Assembly (NCBI RefSeq): GCF_030406045.1
Contig: NZ_CP128988.1
Span: forward strand, 1,523,438 to 1,587,437
Direction of reading: 5' to 3'
DNA length: 64,000 bases
Origin: Thiohalobacter sp. IOR34
GTDB lineage: Bacteria > Pseudomonadota > Gammaproteobacteria > Thiohalobacterales > Thiohalobacteraceae
Of the stretch, positions 18,546-27,255 are shown piece after piece (within the stretch, counting starts at the first letter, position 1; every line of letters begins with the position of its first letter). The notes beneath the pieces were generated by a model that was given only the letters and a program-made list of their open reading frames with translations, searched no databases and was not told the origin of the DNA. A program made the translations under genes and the position numbers.

Positions 18546-18952
18546 ACAGCACGCATTCTAGCAGGCTGTTGAAAAAGCCTCTGGCGAGTGCGAGACAAGG
18601 CAAAAAATGGCGGAAAAGCGCAGTTTACATGGCCGTAAACGAGCATCTTGAGCCATTTTTTAACGCCGTAGCATGCTTACGGCAAGGTTCGATAACGCCG
18701 TGCGCAGGCCGGCACACGGCGGCCGAACCCATTGAATCATGGAATGATCGGGGCTTCAGGCCTGAACACGGCATATTCAGTTACCGGGTTAATAACACCA
18801 CGTCGATCGCGGCCTGGAGGCCGCTCCTACCAGGGTGCCGCGGTGCCCGTAGGAGCGGCCTCCAGGCCGCGATTGGGCGTCCCCGCGGGCCGCGCCTTGT
18901 CCCGCAACAGGCCTGAAGCCCTGAACACGGCATATTCAGTTGCCGGGTTAAT
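18546..18952. repeat. Composite repeat: second copy of the TA-flanked 283-bp element with a REP pair inside
   Basis: From about 18655 the sequence closely matches the interior of the element at 40355-40637 (for example gcaaggttcgataacgccg and ttgaatcatggaatga). The terminal motif (catattcagttgccgggtt followed by aata) occurs twice in the same orientation, near 18771 and 18932. Between them is an inverted REP pair (18805-18830 and 18849-18872). The copy is therefore rearranged: one terminus duplicated and a REP pair enclosed. The segment 18560-18650 (gttgaaaaagcc...) is a further low-complexity palindromic piece of unknown nature. Confidence 0.6.
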
Positions 18953-19036
18953 AGCCAATATTCCTGGTGTATTTTGTTGGCAATGACCAGCAGCCGCGCC
19001 CCACGGCCTGGCAACGGCCATTGACAAGGGGAAAAA

Positions 19037-19110
19037 TGGAGGCTGGGCCCGGAGTCGAACCGAGGTACACGGATTTGCAGTCCGCTGCATAGCCACTCTG
19101 CCACCCAGCC
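19037..19110 (-). tRNA. tRNA-Cys (GCA)
   Basis: 74 nt including the encoded CCA, anticodon GCA, acceptor GGCTGGG pairing with CCCAGCC, discriminator U as expected for tRNA-Cys. It lies between tRNA-Leu and tRNA-Gly downstream of pgsA. Confidence 0.95.
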
Positions 19111-19135
19111 CGGGTGAAACATCGGATCTGAAAGC

Positions 19136-19172
19136 GAAAAACCCCGGCCGCCTGGACCACGACCGGGGTTTC
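19136..19172 (-). terminator. Hairpin terminator between tRNA-Gly and tRNA-Cys
   Basis: A 7-bp stem (ACCCCGG with CCGGGGT) followed on the minus strand by a T run. It could attenuate or end transcripts after tRNA-Gly, or act as a processing hairpin. Confidence 0.55.
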
Positions 19173-19182
19173 CCCGTCAATT

Positions 19183-19258
<76 letters not shown>

Positions 19259-19331
19259 CTGAGAGAGCCGCTATTTTAGCGATCCGGCTTTCGGTGTCAA
19301 CATTATTCGTTACAGATTTATTCCCGACGGC

Positions 19332-19892
19332 TCAATTGCTTTTCGTCAGCGCCGGCCAGGCGGCGCGCAGGTAGACGGCCATCGACCAGAGCGTCAGCAC
19401 CGCGGCCACGTAGAGGCAGACCATCCCCACCAGGTGGGTCGGGAAAAGGCCGACCGGCTCGCGGTACAGCAGCAGCAGGATGGCGATCATCTGCAGGGTG
19501 GTCTTGATCTTGCCGATCTCGGACACCGCCACCTGGGCCCGCTCGCCAATCTCCGCCATCCACTCACGCAACGCGGAGATGGCGATCTCGCGGCCGATGA
19601 TGATCACCGCCGGGATGGCGAAGAACAGGCTCGGGTTCTGCTGCACCAGCAGCACCAGCGCCGTGGCCACCATCAGCTTGTCGGCCACCGGGTCGAGGAA
19701 GGCGCCGAAGGCCGAGGTCTCCTGGAGACGCCGGGCCAGGTAGCCGTCCAGCCAGTCGGTGACCGCCGCCAGCCCGAACAGCACCGCGGTCCAGAGATTG
19801 GCGCCGGCGAAGGGCAGGTAGAACACCACCACGAAGACCGGAATCAGGCCGATGCGCAGCAGGGTCAGGATGTTGGGGATGTTGTATCGCAT
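19332..19892 (-). CDS. pgsA: CDP-diacylglycerol--glycerol-3-phosphate 3-phosphatidyltransferase
   Basis: Makes phosphatidylglycerol phosphate, the committed step of phosphatidylglycerol and cardiolipin synthesis, in the inner membrane. The 186-residue frame carries the CDP-alcohol phosphotransferase signature D-G-x2-A-R-x8-G-x3-D-x3-D (DWLDGYLARRLQETSAFG, then AFLDPVADK) and several hydrophobic spans, with the amphipathic N-terminal helix NIPNILTLLRIGLIPVF typical of PgsA. It begins 22 bp downstream of the uvrC stop and is followed by three tRNAs, the arrangement seen in E. coli. Confidence 0.95.
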   Translation of the reverse strand: MRYNIPNILTLLRIGLIPVFVVVFYLPFAGANLWTAVLFGLAAVTDWLDGYLARRLQETSAFGAFLDPVADKLMVATALVLLVQQNPSLFFAIPAVIIIGREIAISALREWMAEIGERAQVAVSEIGKIKTTLQMIAILLLLYREPVGLFPTHLVGMVCLYVAAVLTLWSMAVYLRAAWPALTKSN

Positions 19893-19913
19893 ATCGCTTC
19901 GGCAGCGGCTGGC

Positions 19914-21740
19914 TCAATCGCCGTGGAAGGCGTCATAGATCTGCTGGGCCAGCCGGCGGCTGATCCCTTTTACCCTACTCAGATCCTCGACGCCAGCCCG
20001 GGCCAGCTCGCGGAGGCCGCCGAACTGGCGCAGCAGCTGCTGGCGCCGCCGCGGGCCGATGCCGGGTATCGCCTCCAGCGGCGACTCGGCCCGCGCCCGC
20101 GCCCGCCGCTGGCGGTGCCCGGTGATGGCGAAGCGATGCGCCTCGTCGCGGATCTGCTGGATCAGGTGCAGCGCCCGGGAGTCGCCCGGCAGGTCGACGG
20201 GCTCGCGTCCCGGGATGTGCAGGATCTCCCAGCCGGGACGGCGTTCCGGCCCCTTGGCCACGCCAACCAGCAGCACCTCGGTGACCTGCAGCTCCTCCAG
20301 CACCCGGCGCACCGCGGCCACCTGCCCCTTGCCGCCATCGATGAACAGCACGTCCGGCAGCCGTCCCTCGCCCTTTTTCAGCCGCGTGTAGCGCCGTTCC
20401 AGGGCCTGGGCCAGGGCGGCATAGTCGTCGCCGGGGGTGATTCCCTCGATGTTGAAGCGCCGGTAGTCGGACTTCAGCGGACCCTCGGCATTGAACACCA
20501 CGCAGGAGGCGACGGTCGCCTCGCCGCGGGTATGGCTGATGTCGAAACACTCCATGCGCTGCGGCGGCTCGTCCAGCCCCAGCACCTGCTGCAGGGCCTC
20601 CAGCCGCTGCAGCATGCCGGCCCGGCTGGCCAGACGGGCGTCGATGGCATGCTGCGCGTTGCGCACCGCCATCTCCAGCCAGCGGGCCCGCTCGCCGCGC
20701 ACCCGGCTGCGAATCTCCACCCGCCGCCCGGCCCGCTCGGCGAGCGCCGCCTGCAGCCACTCGGCCTCCGCGGTGGCCCGGTTGACCAGGATCAGGCCCG
20801 GCGGCTCGTGCTCCAGGTAATACTGGGCGATGAAGGCCGGCAGCAGCTCGTCGATCCCGGCCCCCGCCGGGCAGCGCGGGAAGAAGGCCTTGTTGCCCAG
20901 GTTGCGGCCGGCGCGGATGAAGAACACCTGGACACAGGCCACGCCACCGCGCAGCTCGGCGGCGACGATGTCCAGGTCGCCCTTCTCGCCACTGACGTAC
21001 TGCCGCTCCTGGACCCGGCGCAGGCTGGCGATCTGATCCCGATAGAGGGCCGCCTGTTCATAGTCCAGCCGCTCGGCGGCCGCCTCCATGCGCCGCGCCA
21101 GGGCCTCCACCACCTCGCTGTTCCTGCCTTCCAGGAACAGCTCGGTATGGCGCAGGTCGCGGGCATAGTCCTCGGGCGAGATCTCCCCGGTACAGGGGGC
21201 GCTGCAGCGCTTGATCTGGTACTGCAGGCAGGGCCGCGAGCGGTTGGCGAAAAAGCTGTCCTCGCACTGGCGGACGCGAAACACCTTCTGCAGCAGATGC
21301 AGGCTCTCGCGCACCGCGTGGGCGTTCGGATAGGGCCCGAAGTAGCGCCCCTTGCCGCTGCGCGCGCCGCGGTGCAGGCTGATCCGCGGATAGGTCTGGT
21401 CCGTCGAGATGTAGATGTAGGGGTAGCTCTTGTCGTCGCGCAGCAGGATGTTGTAGCGCGGCCGGTGGGTCTTGATCAGGGTGCTCTCGAGGATCAGCGC
21501 CTCGCTCTCGGTATGGGTGACCGTCACCTCGACCTGCCGCACCTGGGCCATCAGCGCCTGGGTCTTGGTATCCAGCGCCTTGCGGAAATAGCTGCTGACA
21601 CGCTTCTTGAGGTTGCGCGCCTTGCCGACATAGAGGATCCGCCCCTCGGCATCGAGCATGCGGTACACCCCGGGCCGCCCGGTAAGGCTGCGCAGAAAGC
21701 TGTCGACGTCGAAGCCAGCGGTGTCGTGCACCTCGTTCAT
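19914..21740 (-). CDS. uvrC: Excinuclease ABC subunit C
   Basis: The dual-incision nuclease of nucleotide excision repair. 608 residues from the ATG at 21740. The N-terminal GIY-YIG nuclease starts LTGRPGVYRMLDAEGRILYVGKA; the Cys-rich segment ends CSAPCTGEISPEDYA; the UVR motif sits near EVVEALARRMEAAAERLDYEQAA; the C-terminal RNase-H-like nuclease contains ECFDISHTRGE and FIDGGKGQV; and tandem helix-hairpin-helix motifs close the protein (LEAIPGIGPRRRQQLL). A GTG at 21746 is an alternative start. It follows the uracil-DNA glycosylase gene by 9 bp, so two DNA repair genes are probably co-transcribed. Confidence 0.97.
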   Translation of the reverse strand: MNEVHDTAGFDVDSFLRSLTGRPGVYRMLDAEGRILYVGKARNLKKRVSSYFRKALDTKTQALMAQVRQVEVTVTHTESEALILESTLIKTHRPRYNILLRDDKSYPYIYISTDQTYPRISLHRGARSGKGRYFGPYPNAHAVRESLHLLQKVFRVRQCEDSFFANRSRPCLQYQIKRCSAPCTGEISPEDYARDLRHTELFLEGRNSEVVEALARRMEAAAERLDYEQAALYRDQIASLRRVQERQYVSGEKGDLDIVAAELRGGVACVQVFFIRAGRNLGNKAFFPRCPAGAGIDELLPAFIAQYYLEHEPPGLILVNRATAEAEWLQAALAERAGRRVEIRSRVRGERARWLEMAVRNAQHAIDARLASRAGMLQRLEALQQVLGLDEPPQRMECFDISHTRGEATVASCVVFNAEGPLKSDYRRFNIEGITPGDDYAALAQALERRYTRLKKGEGRLPDVLFIDGGKGQVAAVRRVLEELQVTEVLLVGVAKGPERRPGWEILHIPGREPVDLPGDSRALHLIQQIRDEAHRFAITGHRQRRARARAESPLEAIPGIGPRRRQQLLRQFGGLRELARAGVEDLSRVKGISRRLAQQIYDAFHGD

Positions 21741-21749
21741 GCGCACAGC

Positions 21750-22391
21750 TTAGCCGGAAAGCCGGGCACGGGCACGCCGGAACACGTCCTCGAACATGGA
21801 TTCGGTCAGGCGCCGCGTCTGGGTGTTGTAGCGGCTGCAGTGGTAGGAGTCGAGCAGCAGGCGCTCCTCCCCCAGGGCATGCTCCGCGCCATGGCCAAAG
21901 GAATGGGTGGAGAGTTTGAGGCCGTATGCCCGCAGCACCGCGTCGTGGGCGATCTTGCCCAGGGCCAGCACCACCCCGCCCCTGGGCAGGCCTTCCAGTT
22001 CGGCGCGCAGGAAACCGTTGCAGGTGCGGATCTCGGCGCCGCTCGGCTTGTTCTGCGGCGGCAGGCACTTGACGGCATTGGTGATGCGGCAGTCGTGCAG
22101 CCGCAGGCCGTCGTCGCCTGCGGTGGAGATGGGGGCCGAGGCGAAACCGAAGGCGTGCAGGGTGCGGTAGAGCAGGATGCCGGCATGGTCGCCGGTAAAG
22201 GGCCGGCCGCTGGCGTTGGCGCCGTGCATGCCGGGCGCCAGGCCGACAATCAACAACCGCGCCTGCGGGTCACCGAACGGCGGCACCGGCCGTGCATGGT
22301 AGTCCGGGTAGCGGGCCTGGACCGTATCGAGGAACTCGGCCAGCCGCGGACAGCGGCGGCAGTCGGCATCGAAGATCGGTGTTGCAGTCAT
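21750..22391 (-). CDS. Uracil-DNA glycosylase, family 5 (UDGb type)
   Basis: Removes uracil and related damaged bases from DNA. The 213-residue frame has the family-5 signature GLAPGMHGANASGRPFTGD, an iron-sulfur cluster set of cysteines (CRRCPRL near the start, then KCLPP and RTCNGF), and the C-terminal motif SYHCSRYNTQTRRLTESMFEDV corresponding to the H-P-S-x2-N-T motif of the family (here H-C-S, with Cys replacing Pro). The ATG at 22391 has no clear ribosome site. It is inserted between uvrY and uvrC, which are adjacent in E. coli. Confidence 0.88.
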   Translation of the reverse strand: MTATPIFDADCRRCPRLAEFLDTVQARYPDYHARPVPPFGDPQARLLIVGLAPGMHGANASGRPFTGDHAGILLYRTLHAFGFASAPISTAGDDGLRLHDCRITNAVKCLPPQNKPSGAEIRTCNGFLRAELEGLPRGGVVLALGKIAHDAVLRAYGLKLSTHSFGHGAEHALGEERLLLDSYHCSRYNTQTRRLTESMFEDVFRRARARLSG

Positions 22392-22429
22392 AGGGCTGGA
22401 AGCGCCGGTCCCGCCGGACCGGCACGGGG

Positions 22430-23080
22430 TCAGTCGGACACGGCCTCGGGATCGAGGATCCCGTGACGCATCGCAAAATGGGTCAGTTCGACGTCGTTGC
22501 TGACGCCCAGTTTCTCGTACAGGCGATAGCGGTAGGTGGAAACCGTCTTCGGGCTCAGGCACAGCCGGTCGGAGATGTCCTGGATGCTGTGCCCCTGGGT
22601 GACCATCAGCATCACCTGCATCTCGCGCTGCGACAGGCGCTCGAAGGGGGAACGCGTGCCGCCGGGCAGCATGTTCAACGCCAGCTGCTTGGCGATGTCG
22701 GCGCTGATGTAGCGTTCGCCCTGCATCACCGCCTTGATGGCATCGACGATCTCGTCGACTGCGCAGTGCTTGGTCAGGTAGCCGCTGGCGCCCGCCTCCA
22801 GCATCCGTGTCGGGTAGGGTTCCTGGATGTGCACGGTGACCACGATGATCTTCAGGCCAGGGTGGATCTGCAACAGCTTGCGGGTGGTCTCCAGGCCTCC
22901 GATCCCCGGCATGTTGATGTCCATGATGATCACGTCGGGGGCGTTGCGGCGCACGAACTCGATCGCCTCCTCGCCGGAGCTGGCCTCGCCGAGGACCTGC
23001 ATGCCCGGAGTGTCCTCGAGGATGCGCTTGATGCCGCTGCGCACCAGCTCGTGATCGTCCACCAACAGCAGCTTGATCAT
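22430..23080 (-). CDS. uvrY: GacA/UvrY-type response regulator
   Basis: A 216-residue NarL/FixJ-family regulator. The receiver domain begins MIKLLLVDDHELVRSGIKRIL, with the phosphorylation site Asp54 in DVIIMDINMPG and Thr/Lys in VTVH and LTKH. The C-terminal LuxR-type helix-turn-helix is LSQREMQVMLMVTQGHSIQDISDRLCLSPKTVSTYRYRLYEKL. Together with its place directly upstream of the uvrC-pgsA-tRNA block, this identifies it as GacA/UvrY, the partner of a BarA/GacS kinase that drives small RNAs of the Csr/Rsm system. The ATG at 23080 follows a GGGGGAAG ribosome site. The kinase is not in the window. Confidence 0.93.
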   Translation of the reverse strand: MIKLLLVDDHELVRSGIKRILEDTPGMQVLGEASSGEEAIEFVRRNAPDVIIMDINMPGIGGLETTRKLLQIHPGLKIIVVTVHIQEPYPTRMLEAGASGYLTKHCAVDEIVDAIKAVMQGERYISADIAKQLALNMLPGGTRSPFERLSQREMQVMLMVTQGHSIQDISDRLCLSPKTVSTYRYRLYEKLGVSNDVELTHFAMRHGILDPEAVSD

Positions 23081-23275
23081 CTTCCCCCCATCATGGCAGC
23101 CCACTGGTTGCCCGGGCACCCCACGCCATGTCCAGACGGCCTTTCAGTGTGGCTTCCAAGCCAAGGGGGCACATCATTCGCTTCGGCAGGGCAGGCAACC
23201 CGACGGGTCGCCCGCAATCCTATACACCGGCGAAAAGTGTACCAATTCGCCCGTCCTGCCTCAATGCGGACCCGC

Positions 23276-24439
23276 TCAGGCCGCCGGCCAGTAGCGGGTG
23301 GCGATGCCCTCCCCCAGGTCGGCCTCGATCAGCCGCGCCCGCACCTCCAGCAGCTTCTCGATCAGCGCCGGCTCCACCTTCTCGTAGGCCGCGGCATCCG
23401 GCACCCGCTTCACCACCACGCCGAGCAGCTCGGTGATGGCATTGCCGATGGAATTCTGGCTGATGGTCACGATCAGCCGGCCCTCGTCGTTGCGGTAGAT
23501 GAGCTGCTTGAAGGCCGGCTGCCAACGGATCGAGTTGGCGTACTTGGCGTCGGTGATGCACTTGTCGCGCACCTTCTTCGCGGTCTTCAGGAAATCGTTG
23601 TTGAACAGCAGGATCTCCTCCACCCGCTGCGGGAAATAGGCGTCCGCCGGCGGCGGCGCGTTGCGGGTCGAGACCTGGCTGAAGAAGGTGCGGTAGAAAT
23701 CGATGAACCCCTTGAGGATCTCGTCGTATTCCTTCCAGAAGCGCAGTTCCTGCAGGGCCCCCGCCCCGCCCTCGATCTCCCAGCTCGGCAGCCCCTGCGG
23801 GTAGCCGGTCAAGCCGAGTTGCGCCGCCGTACCGCTCACCGGCTTGAGGATGCGCAGGTCCAGCGCCTCGAAGAAGCGCCGGTAGACGTCGCGCATGTAG
23901 GACTGGAACAGGCTGTGCTGACCGCCGTCGGTGAGGTTGGGATTGCTGGGGTCGGCCAGGGCCGCGTCACGCAGCATCTGCTTGTCGAAGACGATGAAGT
24001 GGTTGTGCAGCATGCGGATGCTCGGCACGCCGGGCGAGGTCAGCGGCCAGGTGGCGTCCAGGCTGGCCTCGCCGGCGAGGACCAGATGCTGCTCCGGGTC
24101 CGGGTACTTCTCCAGCATGTAGCCGATGAGGATCTGGTTCATCCGGTTCCAGACATGCTTGACGTTGTCCGGCACCTGGGTACGGCGTACCGGCCGGCCG
24201 AGCGGATTGAGGATGCACTTGGAGGTGTTGTAGATGATCGAGGTGTCGAACTCGTTGCTGTGACCCAGCGCCTTGCGGTACATCAGCAGGTTCTCGGGGT
24301 TCATCAACAGACCGTTGTTGTGGACCAGATCGTTGAGGTTCTCGGTGCTGTTGAAGAACTCGTTGGGCGCCATGCCCTCGGGGACGTCGAGCGGAATGGG
24401 GCGGAAGGGGGTGACGATTTCGCGGGGACCGGACTGCAT
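23276..24439 (-). CDS. Conserved hypothetical protein of about 387 residues
   Basis: I do not recognise this protein. From the ATG at 24439 (GAGG seven bases upstream) it runs 387 residues, with no signal peptide or membrane span. Features that look conserved are FNSTENLNDLVHNNGLLMNPENLLMYRKALGHS near the N-terminus, the segment RMLHNHFIVFDKQML (two histidines spaced H-N-H), GLTGYPQGLPSWEIEGGAGALQELRFWKEYDEI, and a Lys-rich stretch before IRWQPAFKQLIYRNDEGRLIVTISQNSIGNAIT. The codon usage and composition look native. It is divergent from arsR with 122 bp between start codons and convergent with nothing; its neighbour uvrY is on the same strand but separated by 195 bp. Confidence 0.75.
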   Translation of the reverse strand: MQSGPREIVTPFRPIPLDVPEGMAPNEFFNSTENLNDLVHNNGLLMNPENLLMYRKALGHSNEFDTSIIYNTSKCILNPLGRPVRRTQVPDNVKHVWNRMNQILIGYMLEKYPDPEQHLVLAGEASLDATWPLTSPGVPSIRMLHNHFIVFDKQMLRDAALADPSNPNLTDGGQHSLFQSYMRDVYRRFFEALDLRILKPVSGTAAQLGLTGYPQGLPSWEIEGGAGALQELRFWKEYDEILKGFIDFYRTFFSQVSTRNAPPPADAYFPQRVEEILLFNNDFLKTAKKVRDKCITDAKYANSIRWQPAFKQLIYRNDEGRLIVTISQNSIGNAITELLGVVVKRVPDAAAYEKVEPALIEKLLEVRARLIEADLGEGIATRYWPAA

Positions 24440-24528
24440 GTTTCGACCTCGACGGCGGTGCATGGGAGGCGCCATCATAAGAAAGCCCGTGCCATAAACC
24501 AACCGGCGCCGCGCAGCCTGTCGATTGA

Positions 24529-24561
24529 CCCGATATATGCCGGCCCGTATATTGACCGACC
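24529..24561. promoter_or_regulatory. Probable ArsR operator/promoter
   Basis: Immediately upstream of arsR lies an imperfect palindrome, ATATATgccggcccgTATATT, with arms of 6 bp, overlapping a TTGACC box. ArsR-family repressors usually bind such AT-rich dyads at their own promoters, so autoregulation is likely. Confidence 0.5.
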
Positions 24562-24915
24562 ATGGATCTCGATGCCCCCAGCTTCTTCCGCCTGCTGGGC
24601 GACGCCACCCGGCTGCGGGCCCTGCTCCTGCTGCAGCAGGAGGGCGAACTCTGTGTCTGCGAGCTGACCCATGCCCTGGGCCAGTCGCAGCCGAAGATCT
24701 CCCGCCACCTGGCCCAACTGCGCGATGCCGGCGTGGCCCTGCCACGGCGTGCCGGCCAGTGGATGTACTACCGCATCAATCCCGACCTGCCCGCCTGGGC
24801 GCAGGCCTGCCTGGCGGCCACCGCCGAGCAGCTGGCGGGCGAGGCGCCCTATGCCGGCGACCGCAAGGCCCTGCGGACGATGCCGAACCGGCCTGGCAGC
24901 GCGTGCTGCGCCTGA
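24562..24915 (+). CDS. arsR: ArsR-family arsenic-type transcriptional repressor
   Basis: A 117-residue winged-helix repressor. The recognition helix region ELCVCELTHALGQSQPKISRHLAQLRDAGV contains Cys31 and Cys33 in the ELCVCEL motif that binds arsenite in classical ArsR proteins, and the protein ends in a CysCys pair. The start has no clear ribosome site and may be leaderless. No ars resistance gene (arsB, arsC, acr3, arsM) accompanies it; the gene downstream is sucrose-phosphate synthase in a separate unit, so its target is not evident from the window. Confidence 0.88.
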   Translation: MDLDAPSFFRLLGDATRLRALLLLQQEGELCVCELTHALGQSQPKISRHLAQLRDAGVALPRRAGQWMYYRINPDLPAWAQACLAATAEQLAGEAPYAGDRKALRTMPNRPGSACCA

Positions 24916-24987
24916 GCCGGCAGGCCGCCGCCCGGCCCTTCCCCCTTGAAAACGTCCCACCGCGCCCCGATGATCTATGGTTGATGT

Positions 24988-27255
24988 ATGCCCCGCCCTC
25001 CGGCGGCGGCCCTCGACCCGCGGCCCGGTGATGCCGCGGCAAGCGGCACATCGATCATGGGCAGCGACGCTATCGACACAGCGAACACGACAAACGGCAG
25101 ACCCGGGCTGCATATCGCGCTGATCAGCGTGCACGGCCTGATACGCAGCCACGACCTGGAGCTGGGCCGCGATGCGGACACCGGCGGCCAGACCCTGTAC
25201 GTGGTGGAGCTGGCCCGCGCCCTGGCCCGCCACCCCGAGGTGGCCCGCGTCGACCTGCTCACCCGTCGTATCGAGGACCCCGAGCTGTCTGCCGACTACG
25301 CCCGTCCCATCGAACCGCTGGCCGAGGGCGCACGCATCGTGCGCATCGATGCCGGCCCCGGCGGCTACATCCCCAAGGAGGCGCTCTGGGACCACCTCGA
25401 CGAATTCGCCGACAACGCCCTGGAATTCCTCCGCGCCGAGGCCAGGATTCCCGACATCATCCACAGCCACTACGCCGACGGTGGCTATGTCGGCACCCGC
25501 CTCGCCGGCCTGCTCGGCCTGCCCCTGGTTCACACCGGCCACTCCCTGGGCCGGGTCAAGCGCCGCCGCCTGCTGGCCAGCGGCCTGTCCAGCGACGACA
25601 TCGAGGCACGCTACAACCTGGCCCGGCGCATCGAGGCCGAGGAAGACACCCTGGCGGTGGCCGAACGGGTCATCACCAGCACCTACCAGGAGATCGAGGA
25701 GCAATACGAACTCTACGACCACTACCAGCCGGAACGGATGCGCGTCATCCCCCCCGGCACCAATCTGCAACGCTTCACCGCACCGCGCGGCGACGAGACC
25801 GACAGCCCCATCGCCGCCGAGCTGCGACGCTTCCTGCGCGATCCCGCCAAGCCGATGATCCTGGCCCTGTCGCGGCCCGACCCGCGCAAGAACCTCGCCA
25901 CCCTGGTGGCGGCCTTCGGCGAATCGGAACGGCTGCGCGCCATGGCCAACCTGGTGATCGTGGCCGGCAACCGCGACGACATCGAGGACATGGAGGAAGG
26001 CGCCCAGGAGGTGCTCAAGGGCCTGCTGCTGGCCATCGATCACTATGACCTCTATGGCCAGATCGCCCTGCCCAAGCACCACGAATGGGGCGACGTCCCC
26101 GTCCTCTACCGCCTGGCCGCCGCCTCCGGCGGCGTGTTCGTCAATCCCGCCCTGACCGAGCCCTTCGGCCTGACCCTGATCGAGGCCGCGGCCAGCGGCC
26201 TGCCGGTGCTGGCCACCGAGGACGGCGGCCCCATCGACATCCTCGCCAACTGCCGCAACGGCCGGCTGATCGATCCGCTGGACGGCGAGGCCATGGCCGA
26301 GGCCCTGATCGAGATGCTCTCCGACCGGGCCGCCTGGCAGCAGATGGCGGCCAACGGCCTGCAAGGGGTGCGCGCCCACTATTCCTGGGAGGCGCACGCC
26401 CAGCGCTACCTGGACATGGTCAAGCCGATGATCCAGCGCACCGAGGTGCCGGCGCTGCGGCCCACCCTGCGCCGCGCCAAGGTCTACCACGACCGCGCCA
26501 TCGTCAGCGACCTGGACCAGAACCTGCTCGGCGATCCGGTGGCGCTGAAGCTGCTGCTCGACGTGCTGCGCGAGAACCGCAAGTGCGCCGCCTTCGGCAT
26601 CGCCACCGGCCGGCGCCTGGACTCGGCGCTCAAGGTCATGAAGCAATACGGCATCCCTCTGCCCGACGTGCTGATCACCAGCGGCGGCACCGAGATCTAC
26701 TACGCGCCCAAGCTGACCACCGACACCGCCTGGCCGCGGCACATCGACTACCAGTGGACGCCACACGTGGTGCGCCGCGCGCTGGCCGGGCTGCCCGGCC
26801 TCGAGCTGCAGCCGCGCACCGAGCAGAGCCGGTTCAAGGTCAGCTACTACATCGACCCCAGCGAGGCGCCCAGCATGGAGGAACTGAGCAGCCTGCTGCA
26901 CCAGCAGGGCGTGGCGGCCAACGTGCTGCTGTCCTTCGGCCAGTTCCTCGACATCCTGCCAGTGCGCGCCTCCAAGGGTTTCGCCCTGCGCCACGTGCTG
27001 GACCGCTGGGGCATCCCCCTGGAACGGACCCTGGTGGCCGGCGGTTCCGGGGCCGACGAGGACATGATGCGCGGCAACACCCTGGCGGTGGTGGTCGGCA
27101 ACCGCCACCACGAGGAACTCTCCCAGCTGGCCGACATCGAGCGCATCTACTTCTCCCGCCAGGCCTACGCCGCCGGCATCCTCGAAGCCCTCGACCACTA
27201 CGACTTCTTCGACAGCTGCATGCTGCCCCAGGCGGCCGCTGCGGAACCCGCATGA
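24988..27255 (+). CDS. sps: Sucrose-phosphate synthase with C-terminal phosphatase-like domain
   Basis: Joins UDP-glucose and fructose 6-phosphate to sucrose 6-phosphate. About 755 residues: a GT4 glycosyltransferase (LISVHGLIRSHDLELGRDADTGGQTLYVVELARAL at the start; substrate loop HTGHSLGRVKRRRLL; R-x-D-x-R-K-N as ALSRPDPRKNLATL; ExFGLTLIEAAASGLPVLAT) followed from about residue 505 by a HAD-type domain (IVSDLDQNLLGD). The HAD motif I reads DLDQN rather than D-x-D-x-T, so phosphatase activity of this domain is doubtful. The start is uncertain: ATG 24988 or ATG 25057 (MGSDAID), neither with a good ribosome site. First gene of a four-gene operon with overlapping ends. Confidence 0.93.
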   Translation: MPRPPAAALDPRPGDAAASGTSIMGSDAIDTANTTNGRPGLHIALISVHGLIRSHDLELGRDADTGGQTLYVVELARALARHPEVARVDLLTRRIEDPELSADYARPIEPLAEGARIVRIDAGPGGYIPKEALWDHLDEFADNALEFLRAEARIPDIIHSHYADGGYVGTRLAGLLGLPLVHTGHSLGRVKRRRLLASGLSSDDIEARYNLARRIEAEEDTLAVAERVITSTYQEIEEQYELYDHYQPERMRVIPPGTNLQRFTAPRGDETDSPIAAELRRFLRDPAKPMILALSRPDPRKNLATLVAAFGESERLRAMANLVIVAGNRDDIEDMEEGAQEVLKGLLLAIDHYDLYGQIALPKHHEWGDVPVLYRLAAASGGVFVNPALTEPFGLTLIEAAASGLPVLATEDGGPIDILANCRNGRLIDPLDGEAMAEALIEMLSDRAAWQQMAANGLQGVRAHYSWEAHAQRYLDMVKPMIQRTEVPALRPTLRRAKVYHDRAIVSDLDQNLLGDPVALKLLLDVLRENRKCAAFGIATGRRLDSALKVMKQYGIPLPDVLITSGGTEIYYAPKLTTDTAWPRHIDYQWTPHVVRRALAGLPGLELQPRTEQSRFKVSYYIDPSEAPSMEELSSLLHQQGVAANVLLSFGQFLDILPVRASKGFALRHVLDRWGIPLERTLVAGGSGADEDMMRGNTLAVVVGNRHHEELSQLADIERIYFSRQAYAAGILEALDHYDFFDSCMLPQAAAAEPA

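Noticed and set aside
19434..22466. A 1010-codon plus-strand frame opposite pgsA-uvrC-udg
   Set aside because: It crosses three recognised genes on the other strand and has shadow composition with no domain.
24475..27198. A 907-codon minus-strand frame opposite arsR and sps
   Set aside because: Antisense shadow of sucrose-phosphate synthase.
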